Shown: positions 8,345 through 16,934, numbered from the stretch's first letter. The stretch is DNA of 64,000 nucleotides from Bog-473 sp963726135 (GCA_963726135.1 CAVSBE010000008.1:1178001-1242000); one strand, 5' to 3'. Made by a program: numbers and translations. Notes: generated by a model from the letters alone, not told the origin.

Positions 8345-9124
8345 GTGCGCCAGAACGAGACCACGGCCATTTTGAGCGGGTCCTTCGGTGCCGTGGCCGG
8401 CGAGTACAACCGGCTCCGGCCCGGGCCGTCGGCCGAAGCCCTTGGTTGGCTGCTTCCGGATGGCGCCGGCGACGCCCTCGAAATCGGTGCGGGAACCGGC
8501 GTCCTCACGAGGCTCCTCGTAGAACGGGTGGCGCACGTGACGGCCGTCGAGCCCGACGGCCGGATGCGCGCCGTCCTGGCCGCCGGTGCGGCCGGGGTAG
8601 ACATCCTCGATGGTCGGGCCGAGGAGATCCCGGCCCCAACTTCATCCTTCGACGTCGTCATCGCCGCGTCCGCCTGGCACTGGGTGGACGAGGAGCGTGC
8701 GGTGCCCGAAGTGGTACGTGTGCTGCGGCCCGGCGGGTGCCTGTCACTCGTGTGGAGCGGGCCCGACCGCTCTGTCGATTGGATGCGGTCGCTGTGGGCC
8801 GGAGGCATCGTGTTCAGCCCCGAGGAGCAGGCAGACCTGGACGCGCGCCGGCGGCGCCGGCACGTCGTCAATGTGGAGGCCGGAGGCACCAACCCGTTTC
8901 TGGAGCCAGAGACGAAGCTGTTCCGCTGGACCAAGCCGATGACCAAGACCGACCTCGTCGCGCTGTCCACGACGTACAGCGCTGTCATCACCATGGAGGA
9001 GGCGGCCCGGGGGCAGCATCTCGAGGCGATGGCGCACTTCCTCGACACCAACGAGGCGTTCGCCGAGCTCGACGTCGTCGACGTCCCGATGCGTTCCTAC
9101 TGCTGGCGGGCCACCAGGCGCTGA
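8345..9124 (+). CDS. Class I SAM-dependent methyltransferase (Methyltransf_11 type)
   Basis: This 259-residue protein has the classical class I order. DALEIGAGTGVLTRLLVE is motif I for SAM binding, VTAVEPDGRM the acidic end of strand 2, FDVVIAASAWHWVDEERAVP motif IV with the frequent AWHW segment, and VLRPGGCLSLVWSG the post-motif loop. The start is a GTG shortly after the tRNA-Gly. The substrate is unknown; AWHW-type methyltransferases act on many small molecules. It is followed by a separate respiratory operon and shows no obvious functional link to it. Confidence 0.85.
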   Translation: MRQNETTAILSGSFGAVAGEYNRLRPGPSAEALGWLLPDGAGDALEIGAGTGVLTRLLVERVAHVTAVEPDGRMRAVLAAGAAGVDILDGRAEEIPAPTSSFDVVIAASAWHWVDEERAVPEVVRVLRPGGCLSLVWSGPDRSVDWMRSLWAGGIVFSPEEQADLDARRRRRHVVNVEAGGTNPFLEPETKLFRWTKPMTKTDLVALSTTYSAVITMEEAARGQHLEAMAHFLDTNEAFAELDVVDVPMRSYCWRATRR

Positions 9125-9209
9125 CCTGCCGGGCCGCACCAGCCACAACCTCGAGAGGATGTGACAAAGGTCCCTGACCAGAGGGGGACACCGAGCCTAT
9201 GGTGGCTCC

Positions 9210-9386
9210 ATGGTGCTCGCTACCCTGCTCGGCGCGCTGATCAACCTCAGCGGAAACGGCCGCTACATCCACTGGGGTTTCATCCAGATCTCCTACGCCA
9301 ACTTCTTCGTGATCGTCTTGATGATCATCGTCTTCGTGTTGGCGATCGTCCTGCCGTTCCCCAGGCGGAAGCGGGGTGACCAGTGA
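9210..9386 (+). CDS. Small single-span membrane protein leading the cytochrome b operon
   Basis: This 58-residue protein starts at an ATG and its stop overlaps the GTG of the next gene (GTGA). An amphipathic N-terminus (LINLSGNGRYIHWGFIQIS) is followed by one strongly hydrophobic helix (FFVIVLMIIVFVLAIVLPF) and a positively charged tail PRRKRGDQ, so the C-terminus is predicted to be cytoplasmic. Tight coupling to the b-type cytochrome genes suggests a small accessory or assembly subunit of that complex, comparable in size to the small subunits of cytochrome b6f. I do not recognise a named family. It is short but coding is well supported by the overlap and the clean transmembrane pattern. Confidence 0.72.
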   Translation: MVLATLLGALINLSGNGRYIHWGFIQISYANFFVIVLMIIVFVLAIVLPFPRRKRGDQ

Positions 9387-10120
9387 GCATCGAAACCGGC
9401 GACCGCGTCGACACCACGACGGCCGGCCCTGCGACGCACGCGCCCAGTGCCGAATCCCGCCAGTGGACGGCACGGATGCGGCGAGCGGCCGAGTCCGCGT
9501 TCCCGCCGGACCAGCTTCTCCCGGACCGCCAGCCCGCGTACATGGCCTCGTGGATCTACGTGTTCGGCGTGCTCACCGTCGTCGGCCTCGCCTGGGTGAT
9601 CATCACCGGCTGCATCCTCGCCATCATGGGCCCGACTTGGTGGCACGTGTCCTCAACGGGCCTCTTCGTGAACTCGCTGCATCTGTGGAGCGTCGAGGCC
9701 TTCTTCTTCTTCATGGTGATCCACCTCTGGGGAAAGTTCTTCATGGCCGCGTGGCGTGGCAACCGGCGTCTCACCTGGGCGACCGGGGTGATCTCCTTCC
9801 TCGTCTCGGTGGGGGCCGCCTTCACCGGGTACGTGTCGCAGACGAACTTCGACTCGCAGTGGATCTCCACCCAGGCCAAGGACGGCATCAACTCCACCGG
9901 CGCCGGCGCTGTCTTCAACGTGCTGAACTTCGGCCAGATGCTGATGTGGCACATCGTGCTGCTGCCCATCGGGGTCGCCATCATCGCCGGGCTGCATGTG
10001 CTCCTGGTGCGGCGCCATGGCATCGTCCCCCCCTTCGCCGACAAGGCTCATGAGGAGGACGGCGACGGCTCCCCGGCCGTCGACCCGGCCGTCGTCCCAA
10101 CCGCCGGTGAGCCGGTATGA
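9383..10120 (+). CDS. Cytochrome b6-like protein (cytochrome b N-terminal domain)
   Basis: This 245-residue membrane protein carries four hydrophobic helices and two pairs of histidines for two b hemes: His100 and His114 in SLHLWSVEAFFFFMVIHLWG, and His190 and His205 in MWHIVLLPIGVAIIAGLHVL. The second pair is 15 residues apart, the spacing of b6 rather than mitochondrial b. The first 50 residues are a polar cytoplasmic extension. It presumably moves electrons between quinol and a partner across the membrane. Its start overlaps the small membrane protein and its stop overlaps the next gene (ATGA). No Rieske or cytochrome c gene is adjacent. Confidence 0.88.
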   Translation: MSIETGDRVDTTTAGPATHAPSAESRQWTARMRRAAESAFPPDQLLPDRQPAYMASWIYVFGVLTVVGLAWVIITGCILAIMGPTWWHVSSTGLFVNSLHLWSVEAFFFFMVIHLWGKFFMAAWRGNRRLTWATGVISFLVSVGAAFTGYVSQTNFDSQWISTQAKDGINSTGAGAVFNVLNFGQMLMWHIVLLPIGVAIIAGLHVLLVRRHGIVPPFADKAHEEDGDGSPAVDPAVVPTAGEPV

Positions 10121-11088
10121 GCGCGGCACGCCGGAGGGCTCGTCGCTTCAACCCGGACCGCGACGTCAAGGACTGGAAGGGCGCGTACGTTCCCTACGAC
10201 ATCCTGAAGGAGGCGTTTGTCGCCTTCCTCGCGGTTGCCGTGCTCATCGTCCTCTTGGCCGTCGTCTTCTCGTCACCCGACGACACGGCCGTCACGCTGA
10301 AGCGGTGGTCCATCGGCAACCCGGTCGACTTCGCGCAGACCGCGATCACCGAGCTGGACGGCACCAGCGCCACGGCATCGTACGGGCCGCCCTACAACTC
10401 GACGGCGGACGCCGCCCAGCACATCGGGTTCTTCGAGCCCGCGCAGTGGTTCGGCGTGCACCAGCCCATCGACACGGCGCATGATTTCGTGCTCTACCCC
10501 CTGAGCACGCTGGTGAATCAGCCCGCGGTCCAAGTGGCGCTCAAGCTCTACGAGGGCGCGCCGGCGGCGCAGCAGAACGCGTGGACGACGGCCTACGAGA
10601 AGGCGGTTGCCAACGCCACCGAGGTGCGCGGGCATCTCCAAGTGCCGGCCGGGCGCTACGGGCCTGTCGGCGTGATGATCGGCACGCTGACGGGCATGTC
10701 GCAGACCGGTGGTCTCGATGGCACCCTCTTGAGCGAGGGCGGGTTCTACAACACCAACTACACCAAGCCGCTGCTCTTCATCGCGGACGGCGCGTACCTG
10801 GCTGACCTGGCCCAGGCCCAGCACCTCCAAGGCACCCAGTGGGGCATGATGAACGAGGCCGGGAACTACCCGGGGCAGGCGTGGCTCTGGCTCTACACCA
10901 TGTGGTACCAGGTGCCGCCCATGAAGACCTCGACCAACGCCGACCTCGAGGTGTGGTCGATCATGATGGTGCTCTCCCTTGGACTGATCTTCCTGCCCTT
11001 CATCCCGATCCTGCGCTCCATCCCACGATGGACGCGGGTCTACAGGCTGATCTGGCGACGCCACTACCGCGAACTCGCCGGGGCCTGA
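10117..11088 (+). CDS. Subunit IV-like partner of cytochrome b6, with large extracytoplasmic domain
   Basis: This 323-residue protein begins with a basic region and KGAYVPYDILKEAFVAFLAV, which resembles the first helix of subunit IV (PetD-like half of cytochrome b). A roughly 220-residue soluble region follows (about 55-275), then one C-terminal helix (IMMVLSLGLIFLPFIPILRS) and a basic tail. The PEWY quinol-site motif of normal cytochrome b is not visible. The soluble part (SYGPPYNST, WFGVHQPIDTAHDF, MNEAGNYPGQ) matches no domain I can name. It is translationally coupled to the b6-like gene and is almost certainly its complex partner. The division of cytochrome b into two chains recalls b6f; the large insert is unusual. 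Confidence 0.7.
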   Translation: MSAARRRARRFNPDRDVKDWKGAYVPYDILKEAFVAFLAVAVLIVLLAVVFSSPDDTAVTLKRWSIGNPVDFAQTAITELDGTSATASYGPPYNSTADAAQHIGFFEPAQWFGVHQPIDTAHDFVLYPLSTLVNQPAVQVALKLYEGAPAAQQNAWTTAYEKAVANATEVRGHLQVPAGRYGPVGVMIGTLTGMSQTGGLDGTLLSEGGFYNTNYTKPLLFIADGAYLADLAQAQHLQGTQWGMMNEAGNYPGQAWLWLYTMWYQVPPMKTSTNADLEVWSIMMVLSLGLIFLPFIPILRSIPRWTRVYRLIWRRHYRELAGA

Positions 11089-11328
11089 CACAGCTCCCAC
11101 CGCCTTCACCACGTCTTCTGTGGAGTGCCGTCGCGTCACCTGCGACGCGCCGTGACGCCTGCTGTGAGACAGCCTGCTGCACGATCCTGTGAATGTTCAT
11201 CCGCTCGTCAGGTAACTCACCGCACACGCCTACCTCATTTTGCGGTCGCGTCCAGATCCGGAGTGCACCGTGTGTGGTACCGGCCCGGATGGGCTGGCGC
11301 TCCACACGAGATGAAAGGCAAACACCCA

Positions 11329-11697
11329 ATGAAGATCCGCCTTCGCAACGTGATCGGCATCGGCGCACTGACCTCTGGCCTCGTCGCCGGGGGTGCGCTG
11401 GTCGCCAACGCCGCCACCACGTCCACCACGACGGGGAACTCGGGCTCTGGCTCGACGAGCAGCTCCTCGACCTCTACGCCGTCGTCGAGCTCGGGCTCGG
11501 GCAGCACCGGTTCGGGCAGCACCAGTTCGGGCTCCGCGAGCACGCCATCCGGTTCGGGCACCAGTTCGGGCTCGGGCTCCACCAAGAATTGCCCCAACAT
11601 GGGCAGCGGCTCGGGCACCCACACCGGCACGCCGCCCGCCGGTAGCGGCACGGCGCCGCCGTCGGGCTCGAGTTCGAGCACGCCCTCCGGCTCGTAA
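11329..11697 (+). CDS. Secreted Ser/Gly/Thr-rich low-complexity protein
   Basis: The 122-residue product opens with a signal peptide, MKIRLRNVIGIGALTSGLVA followed by GGALVANAA, predicted to be cut after the alanine. The mature part is almost only Ser, Gly, Thr and Pro (SGSGSTSSSSTSTPSSSS style), with a single NCPNM segment supplying one cysteine. An ATG 18 bases upstream is in frame, but the one chosen follows AAAGG at a usual distance. Such sequence suits a flexible, perhaps glycosylated wall or surface protein. It follows the cytochrome operon with a 240-base gap, so it is probably transcribed separately. Confidence 0.68.
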   Translation: MKIRLRNVIGIGALTSGLVAGGALVANAATTSTTTGNSGSGSTSSSSTSTPSSSSGSGSTGSGSTSSGSASTPSGSGTSSGSGSTKNCPNMGSGSGTHTGTPPAGSGTAPPSGSSSSTPSGS

Positions 11698-11741
11698 CCG
11701 CTCCGCCTCCAACCTTCACTCCACCCCCCAAGACAGAGGGA

Positions 11742-11779
11742 GGGCGCTGCGGGCCGGATCCAAACGGCTCGCAGCGCCC
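11742..11779. terminator. Hairpin between convergent genes
   Basis: GGGCGCTGCG (11742-11751) pairs perfectly with CGCAGCGCCC (11770-11779), and five further inner pairs (one G-U) extend the stem to 15 bp around an eight-base loop. It lies between the stop codons of two convergent genes and can serve both strands. No T-run follows, as is common in high-GC actinomycetes. Confidence 0.7.
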
Positions 11780-11812
11780 GCCTCTCGGGCCCTGGTGACC
11801 GGTGAGCCGGCG

Positions 11813-13252
11813 TTAGGCCGTCGCTCCCTGGGCGTCGAGGGCACATCCCACCAATTCGCCCAGGGCGTCGTCGATGTGAACCGCCATCTCGTCGAGCTCG
11901 GGGATCAGCTTCCGGCAGGCCAGCAAACCGAAGTACACCCGCTCGAGGTACGAGAACACCGTCACGTTGACGCCGATCCCCTCGGCCATGGGGCCGACCG
12001 GGTACATGCCGACCACGCGGCTGCCGGCACAGAAGAGCGAGAAGTCCGGTCCCCGCACGCTCGATACCGTCACGTTGAAAGGCGGGCGAACCTTGTCGAA
12101 GAGCCGCGCGCCTGCAACGGCGCGTGCCATGCGTGACGCCAGCGCGGGCAGCGCGACCTGGGCCAGGTCGCCGATGAGGCGTCCGCCGTGCAGCTTCTCC
12201 TGCTCCTTGGCGACCCGCGCCGACTCCGCGATCGCATCGAGCCGGAGGACCGGGTCGTCGACGTCGCTCGCCAGCGAGACGAGCATCCCCGAGATCTGGT
12301 TGCCCAACGCCTCCGCCTGCGCATCGGGACGCGTCGACACCGGCACCATCGCCACCAGCGGCTGCTCGGTCTCCTCCCCGCGGGACGCCAGCAAGCGGCG
12401 CAGACCGCCAGAGACGCCGGCCAGGATGACATCGTTCACGGTGGCCTCGAAGACCCGGCCCACCAGCTTGACGTCGTCGAGCGGCAGCGAGAGCGACGCA
12501 AACCGCTTCCGGTTGGAGACGGCCCCGTTGAACGAGGTGCGCGGCGCTGCGAAGAAACCCGGCGGCGGCTGTTCGCCTCGTCCGGCCAGCTCCCTGTTGT
12601 GCATCCCGAGATCGGCCACCGCCTCCACCCCGGCCTGCAGCGTGCTCAAGGTTGCGCCCGGCTGCCTCGCCAGTGACGACGCCGCATGGCGCAGCATCTG
12701 TGTGTTGGAGGGCAGCGGCGCGGGGTTCCATTCCGGGGGCAGCGGCACGACGCGCGATTTGGGAGTGAGGTCGAGGAAGGCCGCCAGCACGGATGCTCCG
12801 CTCACCCCGTCGAGGATTGCGTGATGCACCTTGGCCACCAGCGCGCTGCGATCGCCCTCGAGCCCCTCGACCAGGTGCATCTCCCACAGGGGCCGGCCGG
12901 GGTCGAGCGGTCGGCTCATGGCGGAGGCTATGAACGCGTCCAGCTCGGCCTTCCCCCCGGGCGACGGCAGGCTGGCCCTGCTCAGATGGTCGTCGAGCTC
13001 GAAGTCGGGGTCGTCGACCCACACCGGGTGGTGCAGGCCGAAGGGCACCCGGAGGGCCCGCTGCCGGAACTGGGGTATCTGGTGCAGCCGCTGCTCGATG
13101 ACGCGGCGGATCTGCGCGTAACGGGTGGAGGGCGAGAAGAGCGACCGCGTGCCCTCGGGCGGGTCCAGCACGAGCGCGACGCCCACGTGCATCGGCGTGG
13201 TGGGCGTCTCGAGGGAGAGAAAGGCGGCATCCATGCCGACGAGGGAGCGCAT
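11813..13252 (-). CDS. Wax ester synthase/diacylglycerol acyltransferase (WS/DGAT)
   Basis: This 479-residue enzyme transfers a fatty acyl group from acyl-CoA to a fatty alcohol or diacylglycerol, making storage lipid. The catalytic motif is KVHHAILDGVSG with His143, His144 and Asp148. The N-terminus MDAAFLSLETPTTPMHVG is the conserved start of the family, and the C-terminal domain holds NVTVSSVRGPDFSLFCAGSR and the region ending GEGIGVNVTV-like (AEGIGVNVTVFSYLERVYFG). The length is normal. WS/DGAT genes are common in lipid-storing actinobacteria. It stands alone between the secreted protein and dut; no operon partner is visible. Confidence 0.93.
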   Translation of the reverse strand: MRSLVGMDAAFLSLETPTTPMHVGVALVLDPPEGTRSLFSPSTRYAQIRRVIEQRLHQIPQFRQRALRVPFGLHHPVWVDDPDFELDDHLSRASLPSPGGKAELDAFIASAMSRPLDPGRPLWEMHLVEGLEGDRSALVAKVHHAILDGVSGASVLAAFLDLTPKSRVVPLPPEWNPAPLPSNTQMLRHAASSLARQPGATLSTLQAGVEAVADLGMHNRELAGRGEQPPPGFFAAPRTSFNGAVSNRKRFASLSLPLDDVKLVGRVFEATVNDVILAGVSGGLRRLLASRGEETEQPLVAMVPVSTRPDAQAEALGNQISGMLVSLASDVDDPVLRLDAIAESARVAKEQEKLHGGRLIGDLAQVALPALASRMARAVAGARLFDKVRPPFNVTVSSVRGPDFSLFCAGSRVVGMYPVGPMAEGIGVNVTVFSYLERVYFGLLACRKLIPELDEMAVHIDDALGELVGCALDAQGATA

Positions 13253-13286
13253 TACGACCTCTTCTTAGCTGCTGTCCGCCCCGGCG

Positions 13287-13730
13287 TCATGTGCCGGTGT
13301 GCCCGAAACCGCCCCGGCCCCGCTCCGACTCGCCGAGGGCGTCCTGGGAGACCAACTCGAAGTCAACCTCTTCGACCCGGATCACGACCAATTGGGCGAT
13401 GCGGTCACCCCGGCTGACCGTGTAGTCGCTCCGGGGGTCGTGGTTGACCAGCACGACCCGCAGCTCGCCACGGAACCCCGCGTCGACCAGCCCGGGGGCG
13501 TTCAGGCAGGTCACCCCGTGCTGCACCGCCAGCCCACTGCGGGGGAGCACGAGGCCGGCGTAGCCCGGCGGGATGGCAACGGCCACGCCCGTGGGCACCA
13601 CGGCACGGCCGCCCCCGCAGGCGAGGACGGCGTCGACGCGGGCGATGAGGTCGGCCCCGGCGTCCCCCTCACGTGCGTAGCCGGGCACCGGCAGGGCTGC
13701 ATCGAGCTGGTGCAACGGGACGCGCAGCAT
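13287..13730 (-). CDS. dut: Deoxyuridine 5'-triphosphate nucleotidohydrolase (dUTPase)
   Basis: This 147-residue protein hydrolyses dUTP to dUMP and diphosphate, which keeps uracil out of DNA and feeds dTMP synthesis. Conserved motifs are in order: YAREGDAGADL (motif 1), LPRSGLAVQHGV (motif 2), NAPGLVDAGFRGEL (motif 3 with the catalytic Asp), RGDRIAQLVV (motif 4) and the glycine-rich C-terminal RGRGGFGHTGT (motif 5). All five are intact and the length is typical of trimeric dUTPases. It is divergent to orn, with about 80 bases between the two starts. Confidence 0.96.
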   Translation of the reverse strand: MLRVPLHQLDAALPVPGYAREGDAGADLIARVDAVLACGGGRAVVPTGVAVAIPPGYAGLVLPRSGLAVQHGVTCLNAPGLVDAGFRGELRVVLVNHDPRSDYTVSRGDRIAQLVVIRVEEVDFELVSQDALGESERGRGGFGHTGT

Positions 13731-13808
13731 CGCCGGACATTACAAGGACGGGCCCGCCACGCCCGGGGCCAGCGGCCCGTCCTCAGACGACCGGTAGCAT
13801 GCCCGCGC

Positions 13809-14369
13809 ATGCTGGCGTGGATCGACCTCGAGATGACGGGGCTCGATCCGGCGCGTCACACCATCGTCGAGATCGCCTGCCTCATCACCGACGACGACCT
13901 GGCCGTCGTGGAGGAGGGTCCCGACCTGGTGGTGCACGCCTCGCGCGAGCAGGTGGCCGACATGGACGCGTTCGTCCGCACCATGCACACCCGGTCCGGC
14001 CTGGTGGCCGACATGGAGGCGTCGTCCCTGACCCTGGCCGAGGCCGGGTCACAGACGCTGGCCTTCCTGCGCAAGCACATCCATGAATCCCACTCGGTGC
14101 CCCTGGCCGGCAACTCCATCGGCACCGACCGGCGCTTCCTGGCCGCGCAGCTGCCCGAGGTCGAGGACTACCTGCACTACCGCTCGGTCGACGTGTCGAC
14201 GATCAAGGAGCTCGCCCGGCGCTGGCTCCCCGAGGTCTACAAGGCGGCCCCGGTCAAGAAAGGCGGCCACCGGGCGCTGCAGGACATCCGCGAGAGCGTG
14301 GCGGAGCTGGCCTACTACCGTGCCGCCATCTTCGATCATGGCGGAACGACCGAGAAGGAGACCACGTGA
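13809..14369 (+). CDS. orn: Oligoribonuclease (3'-5' exoribonuclease)
   Basis: This 186-residue DEDDh exonuclease finishes RNA decay by degrading short oligonucleotides, including pGpG. WIDLEMTGLDPARHTIVEIA carries the first two acidic residues, AGNSIGTDRRFL the third, and KKGGHRALQDIRES the catalytic His and final Asp. YLHYRSVDVSTIKELARRW is the signature segment of oligoribonuclease. The ATG at 13809 gives the conserved N-terminus MLAWIDLEMTG directly. The stop overlaps the GTG start of the downstream acyl-CoA synthetase. Confidence 0.95.
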   Translation: MLAWIDLEMTGLDPARHTIVEIACLITDDDLAVVEEGPDLVVHASREQVADMDAFVRTMHTRSGLVADMEASSLTLAEAGSQTLAFLRKHIHESHSVPLAGNSIGTDRRFLAAQLPEVEDYLHYRSVDVSTIKELARRWLPEVYKAAPVKKGGHRALQDIRESVAELAYYRAAIFDHGGTTEKETT

Positions 14370-16162
14370 GCGCAACCGGCAAGGACCTGCCCTCGATGTC
14401 GATCGCCGCGGCCGACGAGGCGCTCACCGCCCCGGGGCAGATCTTCGAGATGGAGGAGCTCGACATCCGCGGCGTGCCGACGCGCACCTGGAAGAACGCG
14501 CCCGGGTCTCTCCGTGCCGTCCTCGATATGTCGCTCGCCCACGGTGATGCCCCGTTCCTCGTCTACGAGGACGAGCGGACGACCTTCGCCGAGCACTACC
14601 GCATCGCCTGCACGCTCGCGCACCGGCTCCGCTCCACCTTCGGGATCGCTCAGGGCGATCGCGTCGCCATCATCATGCGCAACCTGCCCGAGTGGATCAT
14701 GGCCTTCTGGGGGGCCGCGCTGGCGGGTGCCATCGTCGTGCCGCTGAACGCGTGGTGGAGCGGTGAGGAGCTGCGCTACGGGCTCGAGGACTCGGGTTCG
14801 AAGATCGTCTTCGTCGACACGGAACGAGCCGAGCGCATCCGGCCCTTCCTGGGCGGGCTCTCGGGGCTGGGCGCCATGATCGTCGCCGACGAGCACCGGA
14901 CCGAGCCCAAGGCGCCGCTCGCGGTCTACGCACCGCCCGGTGGCGCCCCGCCCGTTTCAGAGTGGCCGTTCCCGCTCGCGGTCGGTCCAGTGGACGAGGC
15001 CGCCTCGCCTCCCGACATCACCATCGACCCGGAGGACGACGCCACCATCTTCTACACGTCGGGCACCACCGGGCGACCCAAGGGCGCGGTGGGAACGCAC
15101 CGCAATATGTGCACCAACTTGATGAGCCTGTTCTTCATCAACACCCGCGGGTCCATGCGGTTCGGCACGCCGGCGCTCGAGCCGGTCGACGAGAAGTCGC
15201 AGCCCGCCTTCCTCCTCTCCGTGCCGCTGTTCCACGCCACCGGGTGCCATTCGGTGATGGTCTCGAACGTGGCGGCCGGCGGCAAGATCGTGATGATGCA
15301 CCATTTCGATCCCGAGCGCGCGCTCGAGCTGATTGAGCGCGAGAGGATCGCGACGTTCGGTGGCGTGCCCGCCATGGTCATGCAGGTGCTCGACTCTCCC
15401 AACTTCTCGAAGTTCGACACCTCGTCCATCCGCGGCGTCTCCTACGGGGGCGCCCCCGCCCCGCCCGACCTGGTCCGCCGCATCCGCGAGGCCTGGCCCG
15501 TGGGGCAGCCCTCCAACGGCTACGGGCTGACCGAGACTTCCTCGGTCACCTCCATGATCTCGGGCGGCGACTACGTGGCGAGGCCCGAGAGCGTCGGCCC
15601 CGCAGTGCCGGTGTGCGACGTGGCCATCGTGCCCGAGGACTTCAGCCGTGACGAGCCCGATGACGCCATCGCACGTGGGCCCGATGTCAGAGGAGAGCTG
15701 TGGATCAAGGGTCCCAACGTCGTGCGCGGCTATTGGAACCGGCCCGACGAGACGGCCAAGACCTTCTCCAAGGGCTGGCTGCACACGGGCGACGTGGCCC
15801 GGCTCGACGAGGACAACTTCATCTACATCGTCGACCGGGCCAAGGACATGATCATCCGCGGGGGCGAGAACGTGTACTCGGTCCAGGTCGAGGCCGCGCT
15901 CTTCGAGCACCCGGCGGTGGCCGACTGTGCGGTGATCGGGGTGCCCGACCCGACCCTGGGCGAAGAGGTGGGAGCAGTCGTCGTGCTCCGCCCCGGGGCC
16001 AAGGTGACGGCGGAGGAGCTCGGGCTGCACGTCAAGGCGCGGCTCGCCGGCTTCATGGTGCCGACGCACATCTGGTTCCGCAACGAGCCCCTGCCGCGCA
16101 ACCCCCAGGGGAAGGTGCTCAAGCGCGAGCTGCGCGACGAGCTCGTGGCGCGCTCTGACTGA
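14366..16162 (+). CDS. Acyl-CoA synthetase (class I adenylate-forming enzyme)
   Basis: This 598-residue protein activates a carboxylic acid with ATP and CoA. Core motifs are FYTSGTTGRPKGAVGTHRN (phosphate-binding A3), NGYGLTETSSV (A5), LHTGDVARLDEDNFIYIVDR (A7/A8) and GKVLKRELRDEL with the catalytic lysine (A10). The length and the TWKNAPGSLRAVLD opening fit a medium- or long-chain fatty acid CoA ligase. Its GTG overlaps the orn stop, but the two functions look unrelated. It ends 12 bases before the corrected end of the opposite-strand TIGR03086-like gene. The substrate cannot be fixed from sequence. Confidence 0.9.
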   Translation: MSATGKDLPSMSIAAADEALTAPGQIFEMEELDIRGVPTRTWKNAPGSLRAVLDMSLAHGDAPFLVYEDERTTFAEHYRIACTLAHRLRSTFGIAQGDRVAIIMRNLPEWIMAFWGAALAGAIVVPLNAWWSGEELRYGLEDSGSKIVFVDTERAERIRPFLGGLSGLGAMIVADEHRTEPKAPLAVYAPPGGAPPVSEWPFPLAVGPVDEAASPPDITIDPEDDATIFYTSGTTGRPKGAVGTHRNMCTNLMSLFFINTRGSMRFGTPALEPVDEKSQPAFLLSVPLFHATGCHSVMVSNVAAGGKIVMMHHFDPERALELIERERIATFGGVPAMVMQVLDSPNFSKFDTSSIRGVSYGGAPAPPDLVRRIREAWPVGQPSNGYGLTETSSVTSMISGGDYVARPESVGPAVPVCDVAIVPEDFSRDEPDDAIARGPDVRGELWIKGPNVVRGYWNRPDETAKTFSKGWLHTGDVARLDEDNFIYIVDRAKDMIIRGGENVYSVQVEAALFEHPAVADCAVIGVPDPTLGEEVGAVVVLRPGAKVTAEELGLHVKARLAGFMVPTHIWFRNEPLPRNPQGKVLKRELRDELVARSD

Positions 16163-16173
16163 GGAGCCAACCC

Positions 16174-16775
16174 TCAGGCGGGGTCGGGCTGCCGCCCCGT
16201 GAGACCGAGCAAGGCGGCTCGAGCAGCGGCGCGTCCGCAGGCACCGGGACGGCGCTCGGGAAGACGCCGATGGATCGCCACTCCTCGGCGTGAGGGCTCA
16301 CCTCGTCCCAGATCCCCTGCACGAGCTCATCCGGGAGGTCCGGGTCCACCCCGACGGCCCGGGCAATGTCGTGGGCCCGCAGGGCCCGGAACTGGTTGAT
16401 CTGCCAGAAGTACTCGCGGACCGTGTAGTCGCCGAAGGACAGGTGGGCGACGGCGTCGAGGTTCGTCACAGCTCCGGCCGCGGCGCATGCGCGCTCGACG
16501 ATGGCATCGAAATTCGACACCGGATCGTCCCCCAGGAGATCGCCGTCGAACTTGTCCGCTCCCGCCTCCTCCATGGTCCGGCCGGCCAGCATGTCGGGCA
16601 CCCAGGCGTCGTCATAGGCGTGGTAGTTGATCAGCGTGCGTAACGGCGGAGGCTCGGGGCGGCTCCGGGTCACGAAGGTGCTCGGCAGGATCATGTCCCA
16701 CTGGCCCGTGGTGATCCGGGCGACCACCCGGGCCAGGGCCCGGTCGGCCAGTACGAAGGTCTCCGGTTCGGCCAT
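16174..16775 (-). pseudogene. TIGR03086-like (mycothiol-dependent maleylpyruvate isomerase-type) protein, frameshifted near the C-terminus
   Basis: About 190 residues from the ATG (MAEPETFVLADRALARVVAR) match the four-helix metal-binding fold of the DinB/maleylpyruvate isomerase group; RITTGQWDMILP and HDIARAVGVDPDLPDEL are typical segments, the latter normally containing the TWDLARATG-like part. In the uninterrupted frame the protein runs on through low-quality sequence into the 3' end of the acyl-CoA synthetase. A one-base shift at about 16207-16225 instead yields ALLGLTGRQPDPA and a stop at 16174, the normal family ending, and removes the overlap. A frameshift or sequence error is therefore very likely. 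The function of the family is mostly unknown. Confidence 0.75.
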
Positions 16776-16869
16776 CGTCCACTCCCTCGGTCGGATCCGC
16801 GGCACCCTGCAGCGGGACAGCCGACATCTTGTCCGTGCGCTGTGACACACCGGCAGCCTCCCGGACGCG

Positions 16870-16897
16870 GACGTGCCGGCCCTCGGGCCGGCACGTC
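16870..16897 (-). terminator. Hairpin downstream of the peroxiredoxin gene
   Basis: GACGTGCCGGCC (16870-16881) and GGCCGGCACGTC (16886-16897) form a perfect 12-bp stem with a four-base CTCG loop. It lies about 37 bases past the stop of the minus-strand peroxiredoxin. No U-tract follows, so it would act as an I-shaped terminator. Confidence 0.65.
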
Positions 16898-16934
16898 ACA
16901 GATCACGCCCGGGGATCGGGCCCCGGTACGGAGT

